Source: Paraburkholderia solisilvae
GTDB lineage: Bacteria > Pseudomonadota > Gammaproteobacteria > Burkholderiales > Burkholderiaceae
Reading direction: 5' to 3'
DNA length: 53,754 bases
NCBI RefSeq assembly: GCF_902859875.1
Contig: NZ_CADIKF010000052.1
Span: 1 to 53,754 of the forward strand
This document shows positions 9,519-17,933 of the stretch, in pieces. How positions within the stretch are numbered: position 1 is the first letter of the stretch; each line of letters starts with the position of its first letter. Under the pieces are notes generated by a model. It was not told the origin of the DNA. It saw nothing but the letters and a program-made list of their open reading frames with translations, and did no database searches. The translations under genes were made by a program, and so were the position numbers.

Positions 9519-10617
9519 ACGCGGCCTCCGGGCTGGATACGAGCTTCGTGTCCGCGCCGAATATGAAGAGTTCGTCGGGGTCGACGAATACATCGAGCTG
9601 CGTGCCGAGATCGATCTGATGCACGCCTTGCAGTTGTGCGATCAGATCGACGCCGCCGTTTAGCGTATGCAGATGCAGGTAGGTTTCGGAGCCGCTCAAT
9701 TCGGCCAGTTCGAGCTGGCAACGCACCGGCACCGCTTGCGGCCGGTTCGGCGCGAGCCGCAGATGGCCCGGGCGAATGCCGATGCGGCACGCGCCATTTG
9801 CGCCATTCGTCCCGTTCGTCCCGTTCGCGCGGCGCACCGGCACTTCGATGCCGATCGGCAGCCGCGCGCTGCCGTGCCCCGTCAGCTCGCTCGTCAGCAT
9901 GTTCATCGGCGGGTCGTTGAATACCGCGGCCGCGTCGACGCTCACCGGCGCGTTGTACACATCGAGCGTCCGGCCGAACTGCAGCACGCGCCCTTTATCG
10001 ACAATCGCCGTATAGCCGCCGAGCAGCAGCGCCTCGAGCGGCTCGGTCGTTGCGTAGACAACGGTCGTCTCGCTGTCCGCGAAAAGCGTGGTCAATTCGG
10101 CGCGCAATTCTTCGCGCAGCTTGTAGTCGAGATTGACGAGCGGCTCATCGAGCAGCACAAGCGAAGTGCGCTTGATCAACGCGCGCGCCAGCGCGCAGCG
10201 TTGTTGCTGGCCGCCCGACAGTTCGCCCGGGCGCCGCTCGAGCAGATGATCGATATGCAGCTTCGCCGCGACGTCCTGCACGCGCCGGCGAATTTCCGCC
10301 GCGTCGGTGCGTTGCAGCTTCAACGGCGACGCGATGTTGTCGTACACCGTCATCGCCGGGTAGTTGATGAATTGCTGATACACCATCGCGAGATTGCGCT
10401 CGCGCACGCTGACGCCGGTCACGTCGCGCCCGTCGACCAGCACACGGCCTGAAGCCGGCCGGTCGAGCCCGGCCATTACGCGCATCAGCGTGGTCTTGCC
10501 CGCCTGTGTCGGCCCCAGCAACACGTTGATCGCCCCAGGTAAGAGTCGCAGGTCGACGCTATACAGATGCGTGAGCCCGCCCGCCACGACGGTGACCCGC
10601 TCCAGTTCCAAGACCAA
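9505..10617 (-). CDS. glpS: Glycerol-type ABC transporter ATPase with intact signature but altered switch loop
   Basis: A 370-residue MalK-like ATPase, first gene of the operon. Walker A GPTQAGKT is at 35-42, LSGGQ at 133-137 and the catalytic glutamate at E158 (LLDEPL). The switch histidine is replaced: VTHDQTEA becomes ATTEPLEA, with T191 at the histidine position. A repeat TNGTNGANG lies in the C-terminal regulatory half. I place the start at TTG 10617 because AAGGAG sits 6 bp upstream; a more upstream TTG at 10707 has no support. With GlpT it should form a heterodimer that has one canonical and one degenerate ATP site. Confidence 0.85.
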   Translation of the reverse strand: MVLELERVTVVAGGLTHLYSVDLRLLPGAINVLLGPTQAGKTTLMRVMAGLDRPASGRVLVDGRDVTGVSVRERNLAMVYQQFINYPAMTVYDNIASPLKLQRTDAAEIRRRVQDVAAKLHIDHLLERRPGELSGGQQQRCALARALIKRTSLVLLDEPLVNLDYKLREELRAELTTLFADSETTVVYATTEPLEALLLGGYTAIVDKGRVLQFGRTLDVYNAPVSVDAAAVFNDPPMNMLTSELTGHGSARLPIGIEVPVRRANGTNGTNGANGACRIGIRPGHLRLAPNRPQAVPVRCQLELAELSGSETYLHLHTLNGGVDLIAQLQGVHQIDLGTQLDVFVDPDELFIFGADTKLVSSPEAAYGAH

Positions 10618-11048
10618 ATCGCTCTCCTTTTTATGCTTCGAGGGTGCTGCTTTCGTCCTGCGTGCCGCGCCGGCTACGATCACTTCGATGTTCAGAAAGG
10701 AAATCAAAACAACATAGAGAATGTCCCTTTTGTTCGTTTACGTTTAAATCGGGGTTAACCATACAACTTAAAAACACATACAAAACGTATGCATTACATA
10801 TTGTAGAAATCTCACTGCTATATGAAAGTTTATGGTTAGCTCAATAGAATTGAACAGTCAGCCGCGATGGCAGGCAGAAACGACAAAGCCTGCCGAAGCA
10901 GGCTCTGTGTCGATGAGGGGTGCGCGCTTCGAGCGAAGGCGGCGCAACAAATGATGCGGAGCAAACCGGGCGCAACCAGTGAAACGGTGAAAGCGCGGCG
11001 CAGCTATCGAACCGGCCCGATACTCCGTTCCGGTCAGCTCAGTTCAAT
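10618..11048. other. Intergenic region: AT-rich glycerol-operon promoter area and FAH-gene terminator
   Basis: Bases 10690-10850 are strikingly AT-rich against this genome and probably hold the glp operon promoter. TTTTGTTCGTTTACGTTTAA (from about 10728) has TTCG/TTTACG repeats reminiscent of DeoR-type (GlpR) operators, but I cannot assign it firmly. The terminator of the FAH gene is at 10887-10904. No credible gene is present. Confidence 0.5.
10887..10904 (-). terminator. Terminator downstream of the FAH-family gene
   Basis: Stem AGCCTGC/GCAGGCT with a CGAA loop (TTCG on the transcribed minus strand). On the minus strand it is followed by TTTGTCGTTT. It lies about 145 bp past the stop at 11049. 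Confidence 0.7.
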
Positions 11049-12245
11049 TCAACGCGAACGCGCAGCAAGCAGCCCGCGCTCGGCAAGACTGCGGTACAGC
11101 GCGCGCACCCCGAATGTCCAGGGCTCGATCTCCGTACACAGGCGCACGGTATTCACGAGCGCGCCGAGCGTCGGCGTCGAGATCGTCACGACGTCGCCGA
11201 GATGGTGGGTAAAGCCGCCGCCCGGCGCATCGCGGTCCTTGATCGGCGAAAACATCGTGCCGAGGAACAGCATGAAGCCGTCCGGATACTGATGATGCTT
11301 GCCGCAGGTCTGCGCAACGAGATCGGCAGGGTCGCGGCTGATCTCGCTCATATGGCTCACGCCGTCCAGTTCGAAGCCGTCGTCGGCGCCGTCGACGCGC
11401 AACGACAGGCTCGCCTCGCGAATCGTATCGAGCGTGAAGCGTTCGTCGAACAGCCGCACGAACGGGCCGATCGCGCATGAGCCGTTGTTGTCCTTGCATT
11501 TGCCGAGCAGCAGCGCGGAACGCCCTTCGATGTCGCGCAGGTTCACGTCGTTGCCGAGCGTCGCGCCCACGATGCGGCCCGCGCCGTTGACGGCCAGCAC
11601 GATCTCAGGTTCCGGATTGTTCCAGACCGACGCCGGCAGCAACCCGATATCCGCGCCGAAACCCACCGACGACATCGGCTGCGACTTCGAAAACACCTCG
11701 GCATCCGGCCCGATACCGACTTCCATATATTGCGACCATGCGCCGCGGCGCTCGAGTTCGGCCTTCAACCGCATCGCCGCGTCCGAGCCGGGTTCGATCT
11801 TCGACAGGTCGGTGCCGATCAACGCGGTAATCGTCGCGCGCACTTCCAGCGCCTTCGACGGATCGCCCCCCGCCTGCTCTTCGATGACGCGTTCGAGCAG
11901 GCTCACCGCGAACGTGACGCCGCACGCCTTGATTGCCTGCACGTCGCACGGCGCGAGCAGCCGCGCGGCGGCGCCGTTGGCGCGCGCTCCGGCTTCGGCT
12001 TCGATCAGCGCGGCAACCGGCCCGAGCGCCACACCCGGCGCGTGACGCGCGACGTCGAGCGCGTCGGCGCGATCGAACAGGTCGGCGGTAGTCGGTACGG
12101 CCTTCGTGATATCGAACACGTCGCCGCCGCGCACGGCAACGACGCACGGACCTTCGTGTTCACCGTCGCGCCGCCATACGCGGCCGACCAGCAACGCCTG
12201 ATCGAGATCGTCGGGCAGACAGGTTGATGCGGAGATCGTTTGCAT
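11049..12245 (-). CDS. Fumarylacetoacetate-hydrolase-family protein (sugar-acid dehydratase-like)
   Basis: A 398-residue protein with a C-terminal FAH fold. The metal-site region reads NPEPEIVL (E212, E214), followed by GNDVNLRDIEGRSALLLGKC, a sequence I associate with FAH proteins of the 2-keto-3-deoxy-pentonate (arabinonate-type) dehydratase group rather than true fumarylacetoacetase. The likely reaction is metal-dependent dehydration or C-C hydrolysis of a 2-keto acid; the substrate is unassigned. It follows the phytanoyl-CoA-dioxygenase-like gene by 73 bp on the same strand and is probably cotranscribed. The start is ATG 12245, with a weak ribosome site. Confidence 0.8.
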   Translation of the reverse strand: MQTISASTCLPDDLDQALLVGRVWRRDGEHEGPCVVAVRGGDVFDITKAVPTTADLFDRADALDVARHAPGVALGPVAALIEAEAGARANGAAARLLAPCDVQAIKACGVTFAVSLLERVIEEQAGGDPSKALEVRATITALIGTDLSKIEPGSDAAMRLKAELERRGAWSQYMEVGIGPDAEVFSKSQPMSSVGFGADIGLLPASVWNNPEPEIVLAVNGAGRIVGATLGNDVNLRDIEGRSALLLGKCKDNNGSCAIGPFVRLFDERFTLDTIREASLSLRVDGADDGFELDGVSHMSEISRDPADLVAQTCGKHHQYPDGFMLFLGTMFSPIKDRDAPGGGFTHHLGDVVTISTPTLGALVNTVRLCTEIEPWTFGVRALYRSLAERGLLAARSR

Positions 12246-12318
12246 GGGTGTGTTGAACCGGGCTGGAAGGGAGCCCTATCGTAGAGCGCCTCGCGCCAAA
12301 GTCCAACCCCTGCGCACG

Positions 12319-13563
12319 CTATGCGTGACCGTTGCCATGGCCGGCCGCGCCGGTCTCGCGACGCTGCGCGTGTTGATGCAGTGCAGCGATGAAGCGCTCA
12401 GCCGGCCATGCTTCGGCCAGCGCCTGTTTCAGGAGTGTCTGCTGGCTCGGCGGCGCAAGGCCGTTAAGCGGCGGATCGCGATCGAGATTGGTCGGAAACG
12501 GATAGCCTTCCGCGCAACTGCTGATCACTGCGTCGAACTGCACGCTGCTCAAACGACATTGCGCGACCCAATCGCGCAACGTCGGGTAGATCGCCGCGCA
12601 CATCGCGATGCGATCGACCGACTCCATCGCCCGCCCGTAGGCCGACGAAATCTGCAGCAGATTGGCCATGCGCGCAACATCCGCGGTACGGTTCGCACCG
12701 GCCGCATGAAACAGCGCAGGATTGAAAAACAGCGCATCGCCCTTGGCGAGCGGCAACTGCACGCAATGCGCTTCGAAGTAAGCGCGGAAATCGTCGCGCC
12801 GCCATGCGAGATAGCCCGGCGCGTAGCGCTGCGAGTACGGCAGCAGTTTCGTCGGCCCGCTTTCCACCGGCATGTCGCAATGCGCGACAGCCCCTTGCAG
12901 CGTCAGAAACGGCGACATCGTGTGCACGTGAGCCGGATAGCGCTGCGCATCGTCGACCGTCTGAAAACCCAGGTGATAGTCGCGGTGCGCCTGCTGCGCG
13001 GCGCCGCCCGGCCGGACGACGTTGATCTGCGACGTCATCTGATAGTGCGGCCCGAGCCATGCATCGGCCGCGGCCGCGACAAATGCATTGGCGTAGTAGC
13101 GCGCGAAGAGCTCCGGTGCGCGCAGACACAGCTTCTCGAGCGCGTTCCAGATACGGTCGTTCGCGCCCGCCTGCGCGAAATGATCCGCGCCCGCGCCGCC
13201 CTGCGCGCGTTCGTCGCGGATGATCGCCTCGAAAAGCGCGGTCGCATCGTCGAGCGGCGCGGTATCGCCGTACGCATGTTGCAGCACGAGCACGCCCGCG
13301 CCATCGCGCAGCACATGTACCCACTCCGCCAGCAATGGCGCGCGTGTTTCGTGATCTTCCAGCAGGTTGCACAGCGCGTCGCAGTCGTACAAAGGAATGC
13401 CGTGCGGCGCCGAATGTGCAAAATCGGTGCGCTGCGCTTGCGCACCGGCTGCGATCTGCGCGGCAAATTCCGTGACCGAACAGCGGTCTTCGCGATAGCC
13501 GTCGAGTCGCAGCACGGGCTGCTCATGCGCCGGCATCGGCGTCTGCAAGTCGTCTCCTCGCAT
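12319..13563 (-). CDS. Phytanoyl-CoA dioxygenase family protein
   Basis: A 414-residue non-heme Fe(II)/2-oxoglutarate oxygenase. Iron ligands are H193-x-D195 (in AHRDYHLG) and H286 (in FFNPALFHAAG), with R292 (GANRT) for 2-oxoglutarate. It is longer than the usual 260-300 residues, with about 150 extra N-terminal residues of unknown role. I use ATG 13563, which has GAGGAG 5 bp upstream; a GTG at 13569 is possible. The neighbouring FAH enzyme suggests that hydroxylation is followed by keto-acid processing, but the substrate is unknown. Confidence 0.82.
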   Translation of the reverse strand: MRGDDLQTPMPAHEQPVLRLDGYREDRCSVTEFAAQIAAGAQAQRTDFAHSAPHGIPLYDCDALCNLLEDHETRAPLLAEWVHVLRDGAGVLVLQHAYGDTAPLDDATALFEAIIRDERAQGGAGADHFAQAGANDRIWNALEKLCLRAPELFARYYANAFVAAAADAWLGPHYQMTSQINVVRPGGAAQQAHRDYHLGFQTVDDAQRYPAHVHTMSPFLTLQGAVAHCDMPVESGPTKLLPYSQRYAPGYLAWRRDDFRAYFEAHCVQLPLAKGDALFFNPALFHAAGANRTADVARMANLLQISSAYGRAMESVDRIAMCAAIYPTLRDWVAQCRLSSVQFDAVISSCAEGYPFPTNLDRDPPLNGLAPPSQQTLLKQALAEAWPAERFIAALHQHAQRRETGAAGHGNGHA

Positions 13564-13761
13564 CTTCACTCCTCAGGTGTGCGTTGCGAGCATATCGCCA
13601 ATCCGCGCCGGCGCGCCAGTACCTGGATGGACGTTCGATGCGCGTCCCGCCGCGTTTGAACGCGGGTCGGCGCCCGGGTACGCGCCTTGCGCATTCCTGC
13701 TCACAAGCGCTGCGTTCATGAAGCGATTTCGCGCTTCGGCAGTCGCACAGGGAGAATCAAC

Positions 13762-13836
13762 ATGCCTTACCTGATAGGGTGGCTGCTAGGTGTGCCGCTG
13801 ATCGTGCTTGTCATTCTGTATCTGATCTTCCATTGA
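13762..13836 (+). CDS. 24-residue single-helix membrane microprotein
   Basis: A short reading frame with a good ribosome site (AGGGAGA, 6 bp before ATG 13762). It begins MPYLIGWLLG and continues as an almost unbroken run of Leu, Ile and Val to a C-terminal FH before TGA. The whole product is one transmembrane helix. I recall similar tiny proteins from Burkholderia genomes, without known function. It stands alone between the dioxygenase gene, transcribed away, and the flavoprotein gene downstream. Confidence 0.65.
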   Translation: MPYLIGWLLGVPLIVLVILYLIFH

Positions 13837-14257
13837 ACAAACCCACAGCATCGCGGTAATGACGACGATCGCCGGCGCGTCGATGCAGTACGCGCCGCGA
13901 TCCCCACCGTCGCCCGCTGCGTCAGTCGTTCTGCGAACGACCTTTACCGTCTGAGCATTCATCCCCACGTGCGTCCTGAACGCACGCATTCTCGCGATTG
14001 GCACGCGCGCGTTTCGTATTCCCGAAGTGTTCCCTCCGTCGCTCATCCGCGCAGATTTTCGCGTCGCGCATCTTCCGTTCCCGAAGCACGGCGCATCATG
14101 CGTTTGCGCCAGTCGTGCCGTGCCGGCTGCGGGTATACGTTAGTTTGTGTTCGTTAGCACCGCCCGTTTACTGGTTTGAAAACAGTAAGGCTTCCGAATT
14201 GAATACCTGAGGTCTAATCAAAGCCGCGAGCGGTCTGTTCATGTCTGGAGGTATGCC
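13837..14257. other. Intergenic region, no gene recognised
   Basis: Low-content sequence upstream of the flavoprotein gene. The only element I can support is a possible sigma70 promoter near 14176-14205, followed by GGAGG just before ATG 14258. The remaining 330 bases show no clear gene, hairpin or repeat. Confidence 0.5.
14176..14205 (+). promoter_or_regulatory. Candidate sigma70 promoter of the BBE flavoprotein gene
   Basis: TTGAAA (14176-14181), an 18-bp spacer and TGAATA (14200-14205), about 50 bp upstream of the start codon. The -10 box is only a partial match. Confidence 0.4.
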
Positions 14258-15652
14258 ATGCCGAATCTGTCGAAAGAAGCCATTGAAGGTCTGAGAGCCG
14301 CCACGCGCGGACAGGTATTCGTGCCGGACGACGCCGGCTACGACGACGCGCGGACCATCTGGAACGCGATGATCGACCGGCGCCCTGCAGTGATCGTCCG
14401 CTGTGCCGGCGTCGCCGATGTGCGGCGCGCGGTGAATTTTGCGCGCGAACAGCGCCTGCCGCTCGCGATGCGCGGCGGCGGCCACAACATCGCGGGCACC
14501 GCGCTATGCGACGCCGGACTCGTGATCGACCTGTCCGCGATGAAATCGGCGCGTGTCGATCCGGCCGCACGACGCGCTTACGTCGAGCCGGGCTGCCTGC
14601 TGCGCGACCTCGATCACGAAGTGCAGGCGTTTGGCCTCGCGGTGCCGCTCGGCATCAACTCGACAACCGGCGTGGCGGGCCTCACCGTCGGCGGCGGTTT
14701 CGGCTGGCTGAGCCGCCGCTATGGCATGACGGTCGACAATCTCGTTTCGGCCGATGTCGTCACCGCCGATGGCGAACTCCTGCATTGCAGCGCCGACGAA
14801 CACCACGACCTGTTCTGGGCGATTCGCGGCGGTGGCGGCAACTTCGGCGTGGTCACGATGTTCGAATTCAGGCTGCACCCGGTCGGCCCCGAAGTCTATG
14901 GCGGCCTCGTCGTGCTGCCGTTCGATCAGGCAAGAGACGCGTTGCGCCTGTACCGCAACGCGGTCGAATCGATGCCCGACGAACTGACCGTCTGGGCCGT
15001 CGCGCGCCTTGCGCCGCCGTTGCCGTTCCTGCCCGCCGATGTGCACGGCAAGCCGATGATCGCGTTCGCGATCTGCTATACGGGCCCGCTCGAAGACGGT
15101 CCGCGCGCGGTGGAAGCGGTGCGGCAATTCGGCAAGCCGTACGGCGAGCATCTCGGGCCGATGCCGTACGCCGCGTGGCAACAGGCATTCGATCCGCTGC
15201 TCGCACCCGGCGAACGCAATTACTGGAAGTCGCACAATCTGGCCGCGCTGCAGGACGGCCTGATCGACGCGCTGGTCGACGCGATCGGCACGCTGCCCTC
15301 GCCGCAGTGCGAGATCTTTTTCGGGCAGGTCGGCGGCGCGACCGCGCGCGTCGCGGCCGATGCGACCGCCTACGCGGCCCGCGATGCGCAGTATGTGATG
15401 AACGTGCACGGCCGCTGGAGCGAAGCTGCCGACGACGAGCGCTGCATCGCATGGTCGCGCGCGTTCTTTGAGAACACGAAGCCGTTCGCGCTCGGCAGCG
15501 TGTACGTCAACTTTATGACGCAGGAAGAAAACGAGCGGATTGCCGACGCATATGGTCCGAACTATCAGCGCCTCGTGGCGGTGAAGGACCGCTACGATCC
15601 TCACAATCTGTTCAGGACCAACCAGAACATCAAACCGTCCGGCACGGCGTAG
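14258..15652 (+). CDS. FAD-linked oxidoreductase of the berberine-bridge-enzyme family
   Basis: A 464-residue flavoprotein. The N-terminal FAD-binding PCMH domain (about 40-210) contains RGGGHNIAG, whose H76 is the expected covalent FAD attachment site, and GVAGLTVGGGFGWLSRRYG, in which the cysteine of bicovalent members is absent. The C-terminal BBE motif reads YDPHNLFRTNQNI. Such enzymes oxidise sugars, alcohols or secondary metabolites with O2; the substrate cannot be read here. GGAGG lies 7 bp upstream of ATG 14258. A 12-bp-stem hairpin follows at 15684. It stands as a single transcription unit. Confidence 0.88.
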   Translation: MPNLSKEAIEGLRAATRGQVFVPDDAGYDDARTIWNAMIDRRPAVIVRCAGVADVRRAVNFAREQRLPLAMRGGGHNIAGTALCDAGLVIDLSAMKSARVDPAARRAYVEPGCLLRDLDHEVQAFGLAVPLGINSTTGVAGLTVGGGFGWLSRRYGMTVDNLVSADVVTADGELLHCSADEHHDLFWAIRGGGGNFGVVTMFEFRLHPVGPEVYGGLVVLPFDQARDALRLYRNAVESMPDELTVWAVARLAPPLPFLPADVHGKPMIAFAICYTGPLEDGPRAVEAVRQFGKPYGEHLGPMPYAAWQQAFDPLLAPGERNYWKSHNLAALQDGLIDALVDAIGTLPSPQCEIFFGQVGGATARVAADATAYAARDAQYVMNVHGRWSEAADDERCIAWSRAFFENTKPFALGSVYVNFMTQEENERIADAYGPNYQRLVAVKDRYDPHNLFRTNQNIKPSGTA

Positions 15653-15683
15653 CCCGGCAGCCGGCAGCCGCCGGCCACCCGTC

Positions 15684-15717
15684 GGGGCATCGCGCGTTCG
15701 CGGATGCGCGATGCCCC
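15684..15717 (+). terminator. Strong hairpin after the flavoprotein gene
   Basis: GGGGCATCGCGC (15684-15695) pairs perfectly with GCGCGATGCCCC (15706-15717) around a 10-base loop. No U tract follows, so it is either an atypical terminator or an mRNA 3'-end stabiliser. Confidence 0.6.
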
Positions 15718-15839
15718 GCCAACGCACCGTCGTTTCATGACGCATGCGTGCGAAAGCGCTCGCGCATCAGTTTTAATGAAACAACGGCGACGCGCGAGCC
15801 ATATGATCGCCCGAAGCATGAAACAGCACCGGACACCTG

Positions 15840-16733
15840 ATGCCCTCCTCCCAGTCGCTTCATTCCGCTACCGCGGCCGGCACACCCGTATCGCGCGCGC
15901 GGCTCGCCACGCTGACGGCGCTCGCGATGCTCGCATTCGCGGGCAATTCGCTGCTGTGCCGGGTCGCGCTGAAAGCGACCGCGATCGACCCCGCCACGTT
16001 TACGTCGATGCGCATCTTCGCGGCCGCCGCGGTGCTGTGGCTGATCCAGCGCGGCCGCACCGGGCAGCCGCGCAGCGGCGCGGACTGGTACGCGGCGCTT
16101 GCGCTGTTTGTCTATGCCGCCGCGTTTTCATACGCGTACATCGGCTTGCCTGCGGGCACCGGCGCGCTGCTGCTGTTCGGCGCGGTGCAGACGTCGATGA
16201 CCGGTTACGCGCTATGGAGCGGCGAGCGCTTGCACGCACGCCAATGGTGCGGCGTGGCGCTGGCGCTGGCGGGCCTGGTGGGCCTCGTGCTGCCGGGGCT
16301 CGCGGCGCCACTGCTGCTGTCAGCGTTGCTGATGCTGGCCGCGGGCATCGCATGGGGCGTCTACTCGCTGCGCGCCAAGCGCGCCATCGACCCCGGCGCG
16401 GCCACCGCCGGCAACTTTCTGCGCGCGCTGCCGTTCGCGGCGGCGCTGAGCCTGCTGATGCACGCGCACGCGTCGGCGGATCGCGCGGGCGTCGTGTACG
16501 CGCTGCTTTCCGGCGCAATCACGTCCGGGTTCGGCTACGTGATCTGGTATGCGGCATTGAAGGAACTGAAGGCGTCGAGCGCGGCGACCGTGCAACTGAG
16601 CGTGCCGCTGATCACCGGGCTCGGCGGCATCACCCTGTTGAACGAACCGTTGACGTCGCGGCTCGCCGTCAGCGCCGCGGCGATTCTCGGCGGGATTGCG
16701 CTCGTCATCGTGCGCAGGCTGAAAGCCGCATGA
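15840..16733 (+). CDS. EamA/DMT-superfamily transporter
   Basis: A 297-residue inner-membrane protein with ten predicted hydrophobic segments arranged as two EamA repeats (about 22-145 and 160-292). The second repeat ends with the typical QLSVPLITGLGGITLLNEPL and a Gly-rich last helix. Members export amino acids, metabolites or drugs; the cargo cannot be predicted. The ATG at 15840 has only a weak ribosome site. It lies 187 bp after the flavoprotein gene, separated by a hairpin, so it probably has its own promoter. Confidence 0.85.
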   Translation: MPSSQSLHSATAAGTPVSRARLATLTALAMLAFAGNSLLCRVALKATAIDPATFTSMRIFAAAAVLWLIQRGRTGQPRSGADWYAALALFVYAAAFSYAYIGLPAGTGALLLFGAVQTSMTGYALWSGERLHARQWCGVALALAGLVGLVLPGLAAPLLLSALLMLAAGIAWGVYSLRAKRAIDPGAATAGNFLRALPFAAALSLLMHAHASADRAGVVYALLSGAITSGFGYVIWYAALKELKASSAATVQLSVPLITGLGGITLLNEPLTSRLAVSAAAILGGIALVIVRRLKAA

Positions 16734-16912
16734 AGCGGATTGCAATGCCTGCGAGCCAAGCGCGGACGCGGGCGCCGGACGACGGGAGACGGGAGACGAA
16801 AGCAAGGCGCCGGGCGAGACGCATGCGTGAAATTTGAAGCCCAAACGCTTTTTGAAGGACAATCGCGAGTGCCGATCCACCCGTTCCAGACCCACGCGAT
16901 TTCCCACCACCC

Positions 16913-17647
16913 ATGAATTCCACCGTCGACGATACGCCGCGTCCCGCGTTGCGCGCGCTGACGCCGCTCGAGGCACGCGTGCTCGGCGTCCTGTTCGAAA
17001 AGCAGCACACCGTGCCGGACACCTATCCGCTGTCGCTGAATGCGCTGACGCTCGGCTGCAATCAGAAAACGTCGCGCGCGCCCGTGATGAACGCGAGTGA
17101 AGCCGAGGTGCTGGGCGCCATCGAAGCGCTAAAACGGCTGAGCCTCGTATTCGAAGGCAGCAGCAGCCGCGTGCCGCGCTTCGAGCACAATCTCGAGCGC
17201 GTGCTGGGCGTGCCGCGCCAGGCGGCCGCGCTACTGGCCGCGCTGCTGTTGCGCGGCGCGCAAACGGCCGCGGAATTGCGGCTGGCGACCACGCGTCTGC
17301 ATTCGTTCGCCGATACGTCGTCGGTGGAGGCCTTTCTCGACGAGCTCGCCGCGCGCAGCACGCCGCTCGCGGTGAAACTGCCGCGCACGCCGGGCGAGCG
17401 CGAAAGCCGCTGGATGCACCTGCTGTGCGGCGAAGCGCATGCGGCCGAAGCGGCGCCGGTGCGCGGCGTCGCGGAGACGACGGAAAACGGGTTCGCGGCA
17501 GATTCGGCGAGCGCCGAACTCCATGCGCTCAAAGTCGAATACAGCGAACTGGCCGGCAAGGTCGCCAGGCTCGAAGCGCTGGTCGAGCGGATGGCCGCGG
17601 AACTGGGCATCGCCGCCGACGACAAGCCGGCGCAACAGCCGCAGTAG
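16913..17647 (+). CDS. yceH: YceH family protein (DUF480/UPF0502)
   Basis: A 244-residue cytoplasmic protein matching YceH: the opening LTPLEARVLGVLFEKQ and YPLSLNALTLGCNQKTSRAP (about 37-56) are the hallmark of its first winged-helix-like domain, and a second repeat covers about 100-170. After an Ala/Glu linker comes a C-terminal helix (about 205-235) with a heptad-like pattern, possibly a coiled coil. Function in bacteria is unclear. It is the last gene of this rightward group. Confidence 0.9.
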   Translation: MNSTVDDTPRPALRALTPLEARVLGVLFEKQHTVPDTYPLSLNALTLGCNQKTSRAPVMNASEAEVLGAIEALKRLSLVFEGSSSRVPRFEHNLERVLGVPRQAAALLAALLLRGAQTAAELRLATTRLHSFADTSSVEAFLDELAARSTPLAVKLPRTPGERESRWMHLLCGEAHAAEAAPVRGVAETTENGFAADSASAELHALKVEYSELAGKVARLEALVERMAAELGIAADDKPAQQPQ

Positions 17648-17762
17648 CAGCAGGTTGATGCTTCATTCCGTCACACGCATGATGCCGGCATCGCTCGATG
17701 CCGACAGTTGCAGCACGAACGACGGTCAGGTTTATCGACCGTAGCGAGACTTAGCTGCCCGT

Positions 17763-17814
17763 TTGTTGCTGCCCGATTCTTGCCGCCAGTTTCTTGCCGC
17801 GAGTTTCTTGCTGC
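17763..17814. repeat. Short tandem repeat, 14-bp period, four copies
   Basis: The core TTSTTGCYGC recurs at 17763, 17777, 17791 and 17805 (TTGTTGCTGC, TTCTTGCCGC twice, TTCTTGCTGC) with exact 14-bp spacing, in the gap between yceH and the galactofuranose operon. Confidence 0.7.
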
Positions 17815-17933
17815 CAAAGCTTGCGCCACGCCCCGCTCTGCCCATCAGCCGGCCGCGAATTCGAAGCGAGAAGCACGAACGCGCAAACATCCGCTCCCAT
17901 CCCGCACGTCGCTCACGTCCCGCGCGTCCCGCA

